A stretch of DNA of 10,388 bases from Legionella genomosp. 1 (lineage in GTDB: Bacteria > Pseudomonadota > Gammaproteobacteria > Legionellales > Legionellaceae), in contig CAMDMN010000054.1 of NCBI GenBank assembly GCA_945901965.1, forward strand, positions 1 to 10,388. Reading direction: 5' to 3'. The notes under the pieces are model-generated. The model was not told the DNA's origin. It did no database searches and was given only the letters and a program-made list of their open reading frames with translations. A program made the translations under genes and the position numbers. Positions 6,253 through 10,388 of this stretch are shown here, piece by piece; the first letter of the stretch is position 1, and every line of letters begins with the position of its first letter.

Positions 6253-6546
6253 TTACTGATTATTTTCCATTGGTGCAACTGGTGCGCTTTGATTGTCTTT
6301 GTTCATATCTTTCATGTCGTTACTGTGGTCTTGCATATCTTTGTTGTGATCTTGCATATCTTTGCTGTGATCTTGCATATCTTTGTTGTGATCTTGCATA
6401 TCTTTGTTGTGATCTTGCATGTCTTTGCTATGATCTTGCATAACAGCATTCTGATCTTGCATAGTATTTTGTTGATCATCTTGTGCAGTTACTACAAATG
6501 AAGCTGTACTTAAAAGAAGAGCCGATAATATTAATGTTTTTTTCAT
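6253..6546 (-). CDS. Small exported protein made of Met/His/Asp heptad repeats
   Basis: This 97-residue protein has a clear Sec signal peptide (residues 1-21: MKK, a hydrophobic core LILSALLLSTASFVV, then a V-T-A cleavage site before Gln22). The mature part is almost entirely eight 7-residue repeats starting at Met 29, 36, 43, 50, 57, 64, 71 and 78. The consensus is MQDH(N/S)KD, with His at 39, 46, 53, 60, 67 and 74. No Cys is present. The tail is NQSAPVAPMENNQ. The strict heptad spacing would place Met and His on fixed faces of a helix, which suggests a coiled helix or a metal-binding rod in the periplasm. That function is inference; I recognise no named family. ATG 6546 has a strong AAGGAGA ribosome site. 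The gene is a single transcription unit closed by the terminator at 6205-6236. Confidence 0.85.
   Translation of the reverse strand: MKKTLILSALLLSTASFVVTAQDDQQNTMQDQNAVMQDHSKDMQDHNKDMQDHNKDMQDHSKDMQDHNKDMQDHSNDMKDMNKDNQSAPVAPMENNQ
6327..6473. repeat. 21-bp tandem repeat inside the heptad-repeat gene
   Basis: Units start with GATCTTGCAT (the first reads GGTCTTGCAT) at 6327, 6348, 6369, 6390, 6411, 6432 and 6453, an exact 21-bp period. The 5 units from 6327 are nearly identical at the DNA level, and the two nearest the gene's start are diverged. Because the period is 7 codons, copy-number change would lengthen or shorten the protein without a frameshift. Confidence 0.92.
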
Positions 6547-6706
6547 AACAATCTCCTTGTTTTTTTAGTAAATCAATAACCGCTTGATATTAGACTAGCC
6601 ATTATTCAAAATAATTCAAATGTTATGTTCTACATAATTTTTGATGACTATCATATTAAAACATACTATATGAATTAAGTTATATCAAGTTTATTGGGTA
6701 TAAATA

Positions 6707-6735
6707 TTTGTAATATAATAAGTACATGATATAGT
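6707..6735 (+). promoter_or_regulatory. Candidate promoter for the pilin gene
   Basis: TTGTAA (6708-6713) and TATAGT (6730-6735) are 16 bp apart. A second -10, TATAAT at 6714-6719, lacks a good -35. I do not see a clear sigma54 site (GG-N10-GC) such as controls pilA in some gammaproteobacteria. Low certainty. Confidence 0.3.
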
Positions 6736-6766
6736 GTTACGCATTTAATAGACGTAAGGTTATGTT

Positions 6767-7195
6767 ATGAAAAATTATACTAAGCACAAGGGTTTTACGC
6801 TGATTGAGTTGATGATTGTTATAGCCATTGTTGGTATTTTAGCCTCTATTGCTATTCCTGCATATCAAGATTACACAGTTAGAGCAAAAGTAACTGAGGG
6901 CTTATCTTTGGCAGCTTCAGCTGAGCTTGCAGTAGCAACATATCAAAATGAAGAGGACTCATTACCTCAAGATGAATCAACAGCAGGTTATACCCCAACA
7001 TCTGCAACTGCAATAGTGCAGTCAATAGGGATTGCCAATGGAGTTATTTCAATAACTTATACTCCGTTAGCTAAATCTATTGTATTAACTTTAACTCCAA
7101 ATGTAGATCCAGTATCTAAAACTCTAACTTGGGTTTGTGCGGTAAATTCTGCTGAAAATAATAAGTATGTTCCTGCAGATTGCAGATTAAAATAG
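6767..7195 (+). CDS. Type IV major pilin-like prepilin (PilA/PilE family)
   Basis: This 142-residue protein has a textbook class A prepilin leader, MKNYTKHKG, followed by the processed site G9/F10 and the FTLIELMIVIAIVGIL helix. Glu5 of the mature protein is conserved. PilD would cleave after Gly9 and N-methylate Phe10. The YQDYTVRAKVTEGL segment is typical of PilA/PilE in Legionella, Pseudomonas and Neisseria relatives. The C-terminal part has a Cys124-Cys139 pair, the expected D-region disulfide loop. Pili of this class act in adhesion, twitching and DNA uptake. ATG 6767 has TAAGG about 8 nt upstream; the earlier ATG at 6762 is followed at once by a stop. No other pil gene is adjacent, so it is a lone pilin unit using assembly machinery encoded elsewhere. 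It is clearly a pilin; its identity as the main or an accessory pilin is uncertain. Confidence 0.95.
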   Translation: MKNYTKHKGFTLIELMIVIAIVGILASIAIPAYQDYTVRAKVTEGLSLAASAELAVATYQNEEDSLPQDESTAGYTPTSATAIVQSIGIANGVISITYTPLAKSIVLTLTPNVDPVSKTLTWVCAVNSAENNKYVPADCRLK

Positions 7196-7201
7196 AATAG
7201 A

Positions 7202-7232
7202 TATTGCATACCATAATCAATGGTGTGCAATA
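7202..7232 (+). other. Stem-loop just downstream of the pilin gene
   Basis: TATTGCATACCAT (7202-7214) and ATGGTGTGCAATA (7220-7232) form a 13-bp stem with one U-G pair and a 5-nt loop, 6 nt past the pilin stop codon. No T tract follows, so it is more likely an mRNA 3'-end stabiliser than a full intrinsic terminator. Confidence 0.6.
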
Positions 7233-7259
7233 ACCACCCATAAACCTCATCTAAATCAA

Positions 7260-7290
7260 AGCATAAAATCTTTATGCTAGTGTTTTTTTC
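7260..7290 (+). terminator. Probable intrinsic terminator of the pilin transcript
   Basis: AGCATAAA (7260-7267) and TTTATGCT (7271-7278) are a perfect inverted repeat with a 3-nt spacer, followed by AGTG and a run of T. The stem is AT-rich, so it may be weak alone. Together with the stem-loop at 7202-7232 it would close the pilin transcript. Confidence 0.55.
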
Positions 7291-7338
7291 AAAGTCTTGA
7301 ATGTTAATAAGCGAACCCACTAAATAACTATAAAATTT

Positions 7339-7407
7339 GTAGGTTGGCCATTGGCCTAACATAAAGAGGAGCATTGCCACACCTTGTTGGACCAAGGCCC
7401 AACCTAC
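7339..7407. repeat. REP-like palindrome pair, copies 2 and 3, in inverted arrangement
   Basis: GTAGGTTGGCCATTGGCC (from 7339) and the 22-bp block at 7386-7407 face each other, matching at 19/23 positions when one is reversed. The right block is an exact inverted copy of 3781-3802. A 24-bp spacer separates them, giving a 69-bp unit like a BIME or a very short non-coding mobile element. No coding content is inside. Confidence 0.72.
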
Positions 7408-7538
7408 CATATTAATTTGCATTAGATATTTAATGAGATTTGCTTAGTTAGCAGATGTTTTTTGATGATATTTATTCCAATACTTTGTTGGCGGTGTTAT
7501 TATGCACACATAGTTAAAAATAAAGACCGAGGATTGCT

Positions 7539-10250
7539 GTGAACAAAGAACATATTTTATTGATGATTCGAGACAAACAAATACTACTGTCTAATGAAAT
7601 AATTGAGCCGCACGATTACATAAGTTTAAAATCTTATGCAATTCAAACGGAGCTAGCACAGGAGCTAGAAGCATTGGAGGGTATTGCTGCTGGTGATGAT
7701 GATTTCGAGTTTTCTTTTAAAGAGCGTTGTAAAGCCCGTGCCTTGAAAAATGCCGGTTCTTGTTTAAGTTTTACGGAAATGCCAGAAGGAGCTGTTAATC
7801 AGTTGTATTGGGATATAGCGTGTCTTATTGCGCCCTTGCCTCAAACTATTGGATCACTCCTTGGTATATTGATGCCACAGGTGATTGACAAGATTGTGCC
7901 GGATTATGTTATGCAAAAAGATTTACTATCTGGTCGTGTATCTTTGAATAATGTTAAGTTTAAAGTTGAGGCGATTGATACCTTAGAAGAAGCACCTTCC
8001 CTGAAAAGGCTTGGCGATTTTGTTATTGTAGGATCTAAGCTTTTTGATGTGAATGATATAGCTCAGTTGAAGTTTAATTTTCACAGTAGACTTTATGAAT
8101 CACTTAGAGCAGGGCATCCTGAGCTCGCCGATCATTTGTACAAGCATAATCCATCATTAAGGGTTTTAGCTGATAGAGTATCTATATTACAAGGCCGGGG
8201 GCAAACACCTTTTGAAGCGATTACGGTGTTTATTAGAGAATTACGCCTTAGTGGGACTCACGGAACTGGTATGACGTATGCGGCTAGAAATGCAGGAATT
8301 GCGTTTGCCACGTTCATGGGTTATTTGGATGTGATTCCAGTGGATGTAAAGGAGAGATTGCTGGCCTTATCATCAGCTTCTGGGAAATCAATCTCCGGAG
8401 TTATTAATGATTTAAGGATGGGTCGTTGCGTGGAAGTTGCGGCAGGGCAACTACAACAAATCTTGGAGCACGCTGAATCTCGAGATTTTTTAAATAGCCG
8501 GCCATTATTGCCTGATAATTATTTGTCCAACATTGCTAAAGAGTACGCAAAAGGCGGGTTGGCCACAAACGCTCTAGATAGTAGCTCCAATTTGCCAGAA
8601 TGCTTTCTTGCAGAAGCTCTATCCCATGTAGTAATTAATGACGACTTTGATTTCATAAGTTTGTTATTATCTTTTCCTCCTACACTCTATTTCTCTATGT
8701 TACAACATGCACGGATTGACCTGATATCGGGATTTTTAAATTTGGCTAGTCAAATCTATGGCGGTGTTTTAAACGAAGAGCAGAAGCAAGCATTTTTTTC
8801 GGCACTTATTAAACAGTATCAAAAATTTCCTTTATGTATCTCTTTTTATATTCAATGTGGGGAAGCTATCGATGGCCTTATTCCGTTATTGGCTGAAGTA
8901 CCTCAAGATGAGCGGCTTTTGGCATTGAAGAGAATAGATGCCGATGGTAATACAGTCCTTCATAAAATGGCATTTCACCTTGTGTCATTACAAGCTATTT
9001 TGGCATTATATCCTGAAAGTGAAAGGCTTCTGGCATTGAAAGAAAGAGATAGGCAGGGTAATACAGTCCTTCATAAAGCGGCCATTTCTCCCGCGGCATT
9101 ACAAGCTATTTTGGCATTATATACTGAAAGCGAAAGGCTTCTGGCATTGAAAGAAATTGATGGGCAGGGTAATACAGTCCTTCATAAAACGGCATTTTAC
9201 CCTGTGTCATTACAAGCTATTTTGGCATTATATCCCGAAAGCGAAAGGCTTTTGGCGTTGAAAGAAAGAAATGGGCATGGAGAAACAGTCCTTCATAGAG
9301 CCGCCTTCTTCCCTGAGGCATTACAAGCTATTTTGGCATTATATCCTGAAAACGAAATGCTTCTGGTAGTGAAAGAAAGAGATATGCAGGGTAATACAGT
9401 CCTTCATCTAGTGGCCAGTTCCCCCACGTCATTACGAGCTATTTTGGCATTATATCCTGAAAGCGAAAGGATTTTGGCAGTGAAAGAAAGAAATGAGCGT
9501 GGAGAAACAGTCCTTCATAATGCGGCCATTTTTCCTGCGGCATTACAAGCAATTTTGGCATTATATCCTGAAAATGAAAGGCTTTTGGCGTTGAACAAAA
9601 AAGATAACTTTGGTTTAACAGTTTTTCAGCGCGGTGCCTCTAATCCCGAGTCTGTTTTAATTATATTGCAATCATTACCTATACAAGATCGTCCTGCTGC
9701 AAGGCAAGCTATGCAAGCGCGAGATGTAAGAGAGCGAGAGCCGACTGCAACTTTTGTTTTAAATTGCATGGCTGCAGCTCCTGCACTGCTGGGTAGTTAT
9801 TTTGTAGCAATGTCGGCTTTTAAACTTACTTTAAGCACTTTTATTTTATTACCTCCAGCTATAGTAACTGGAGCTGCAGTAGGCCTAGCATTAGGGGCGA
9901 TGTTTTTTGCTATAGGCGGATTAGTAAGAACAACATTAGAGTTATCGGTAACGGAGCAACCTATTGATAATCCACTATATTCAATTTGCCATTCAATGGG
10001 CTTTAAACTTGCTGTTGGTCTTTGCATAGCACCTTTAGTAGGTATAGCTGCTGCTAGTTTATTTTTACTAAATCCCGCTCTTTTTTCTGTTGCTGGATAC
10101 TATGGGTTAGCTTATGGCTCAACTGTAACCGGAGCAGGGCTTGCAACGACCTTTGGTTTGTTTTCTAAGTCAATAGAGAGGGAGCCCGTTGTTAATGAGC
10201 CAGAGTTGCAAGGTAATAATGATCTACCAATTCAAATTCCTGCTGTTTAA
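7539..10250 (+). CDS. Ankyrin-like repeat protein (903 aa) with C-terminal hydrophobic segments; candidate Dot/Icm effector
   Basis: Translation starts at GTG 7539, with GAGGA 5 nt upstream. An in-frame stop at 7521 rules out a longer form. Residues 1-450 are helical and unlike any family I recognise. Residues about 457-710 hold seven 37-residue repeats with the core DxxG(N/E)TVLHxAA, LQAILALYPESERLLALKE. These match the ankyrin signature GxTxLHxAA but with an extended second helix and loop (37 residues, not 33). Two hydrophobic regions follow (about 740-795 and 830-876), rich in Gly, Ala and Pro, then a polar tail REPVVNEPELQGNNDLPIQ. There is no signal peptide. Ankyrin proteins with a C-terminal membrane part are a frequent effector form in Legionella and Coxiella. 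A host protein target and membrane location in the host are plausible but inferred. It stands alone, followed by a terminator-like hairpin. Confidence 0.87.
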   Translation: MNKEHILLMIRDKQILLSNEIIEPHDYISLKSYAIQTELAQELEALEGIAAGDDDFEFSFKERCKARALKNAGSCLSFTEMPEGAVNQLYWDIACLIAPLPQTIGSLLGILMPQVIDKIVPDYVMQKDLLSGRVSLNNVKFKVEAIDTLEEAPSLKRLGDFVIVGSKLFDVNDIAQLKFNFHSRLYESLRAGHPELADHLYKHNPSLRVLADRVSILQGRGQTPFEAITVFIRELRLSGTHGTGMTYAARNAGIAFATFMGYLDVIPVDVKERLLALSSASGKSISGVINDLRMGRCVEVAAGQLQQILEHAESRDFLNSRPLLPDNYLSNIAKEYAKGGLATNALDSSSNLPECFLAEALSHVVINDDFDFISLLLSFPPTLYFSMLQHARIDLISGFLNLASQIYGGVLNEEQKQAFFSALIKQYQKFPLCISFYIQCGEAIDGLIPLLAEVPQDERLLALKRIDADGNTVLHKMAFHLVSLQAILALYPESERLLALKERDRQGNTVLHKAAISPAALQAILALYTESERLLALKEIDGQGNTVLHKTAFYPVSLQAILALYPESERLLALKERNGHGETVLHRAAFFPEALQAILALYPENEMLLVVKERDMQGNTVLHLVASSPTSLRAILALYPESERILAVKERNERGETVLHNAAIFPAALQAILALYPENERLLALNKKDNFGLTVFQRGASNPESVLIILQSLPIQDRPAARQAMQARDVREREPTATFVLNCMAAAPALLGSYFVAMSAFKLTLSTFILLPPAIVTGAAVGLALGAMFFAIGGLVRTTLELSVTEQPIDNPLYSICHSMGFKLAVGLCIAPLVGIAAASLFLLNPALFSVAGYYGLAYGSTVTGAGLATTFGLFSKSIEREPVVNEPELQGNNDLPIQIPAV
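8916..9650 (+). repeat. 111-bp tandem repeat coding the ankyrin-like units
   Basis: The GNTVLH-type codon block recurs with its Asn/Glu codon at 8949, 9060, 9171, 9282, 9393 and 9504, and a diverged Leu version at 9615: every step is exactly 111 bp. The DNA of units 1-6 is nearly identical through GCATTACAAGCTATTTTGG, so the expansion is recent. Odd units carry (V/T)SL and even units (A/E)AL before the Gln/Arg-Ala-Ile-Leu core, so there is a two-unit, 222-bp order on top. Unit boundaries are approximate. Confidence 0.93.
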
Positions 10251-10258
10251 CCAGGAAA

Positions 10259-10295
10259 AATAACTCTGATCTTAGAGCATAGCATCAGAGTTATT
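10259..10295 (+). terminator. Terminator-like hairpin after the 903-residue gene
   Basis: AATAACTCTGAT (10259-10270) and ATCAGAGTTATT (10284-10295) form a perfect 12-bp stem with a 13-nt loop, 8 bp past the stop codon. The following CTCATTGTATTT is only moderately T-rich, so efficiency is uncertain. Confidence 0.6.
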
Positions 10296-10335
10296 CTCAT
10301 TGTATTTAAATAATTATTTTCTTAACTTAATGGTA

Positions 10336-10388
10336 GTACGTACCGGACCGTCCCCAATTAATATTAAAATGTCCCTTTGTGGACATTT
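10336..10388. repeat. Palindromic sequence at the right edge, possibly the end of another element
   Basis: GTACGTAC (10336-10343) is a perfect palindrome. GGACCGTCC (10345-10353) is an odd-centred one. AAATGTCC (10367-10374) and GGACATTT (10381-10388) form a perfect 8-bp inverted repeat around CTTTGT, ending at the window's last base. Three palindromes in about 50 bp, more GC-rich in part than their surroundings, suggest an element boundary, but it is truncated here. Confidence 0.4.

Larger units (their letters stand above)
7196..7538. other. Intergenic region of 343 bp without a gene
   Basis: It holds a hairpin just after the pilin stop, a terminator-like stem with a T tract, a pair of REP-like palindromes facing each other, and the leader of the 903-residue gene. 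A minus-strand open frame reaching from 7422 into the pilin gene has no ribosome site or protein-like composition and is not a gene. Confidence 0.75.

Noticed and set aside
6327..6473. Tandem repeats considered as a CRISPR array
   Set aside because: The 21-bp units are directly adjacent with no unique spacers and encode an in-frame peptide repeat. The 111-bp array at 8916-9650 is likewise coding.
6289..6501. Plus-strand open frame of 70 codons, repeats of V-I-L-H-I-F
   Set aside because: It is the complement of the 21-bp repeat. The minus frame has a signal peptide, a strong ribosome site and a terminator, so it is the real gene.
7057..7422. Minus-strand open frame of 121 codons
   Set aside because: It overlaps the pilin gene on the other strand and the REP-like repeat, with no ribosome site and no recognisable protein features.
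9797..10027. Minus-strand open frame of 76 codons
   Set aside because: It is antisense to the hydrophobic C-terminal part of the 903-residue protein, a typical shadow.

Overview
The window is AT-rich bacterial DNA with genes on both strands, short Shine-Dalgarno sites and recognisable sigma70-type promoters. The gene set (BolA, a type IV pilin, a GadC-like antiporter, and two large proteins built like Dot/Icm type IVB effectors) suggests a host-associated gammaproteobacterium of the Legionellales (Legionella, Coxiella, Berkiella or Aquicella type). This placement is an inference from gene content; no rRNA or other taxonomic marker is present.

Layout. (1) Positions 1-1336, minus strand: a NuoL/DabB-like proton-translocating membrane subunit, cut by the left edge. 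It is divergent from a LysR/LrhA-type regulator (1437-2288, plus), with a 100-bp promoter region holding two adjacent dyads. Together they look like a regulated dabB-dabA inorganic-carbon uptake locus with dabA outside the window. (2) 2303-3700, minus: an APC-family amino acid antiporter of the GadC type, convergent with the regulator. (3) 3811-5499, minus: a 562-residue protein of unknown function with a C-terminal membrane hairpin and an acidic, Ser-rich tail. It has a candidate PmrA box upstream of a good -10 element. (4) 5500-5801: no gene, but a hairpin repeat element and a 27-bp tandem repeat. (5) 5802-6122, minus: bolA with its own promoter. (6) 6253-6546, minus: a small exported protein made of Met/His/Asp heptads, followed by a strong terminator. 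(7) 6767-7195, plus: a type IV pilin. (8) 7196-7538: no gene, but hairpins and a pair of REP-like palindromes. (9) 7539-10250, plus: a 903-residue protein with seven 37-residue ankyrin-like repeats and hydrophobic C-terminal segments. (10) 10251-10388: a terminator-like hairpin and palindromic sequence running off the right edge.

The window is a patchwork rather than one pathway. The dabB/regulator pair forms one functional unit. The permease, bolA, heptad-repeat protein and pilin look like independent single-gene units. The two effector-like proteins are the most distinctive content. They share a C-terminal plan (two hydrophobic stretches plus a polar, Glu-containing tail) and both have copies of the same GTAGGTTGG palindrome in adjacent intergenic DNA, which suggests accessory, host-interaction genes inserted among housekeeping genes.
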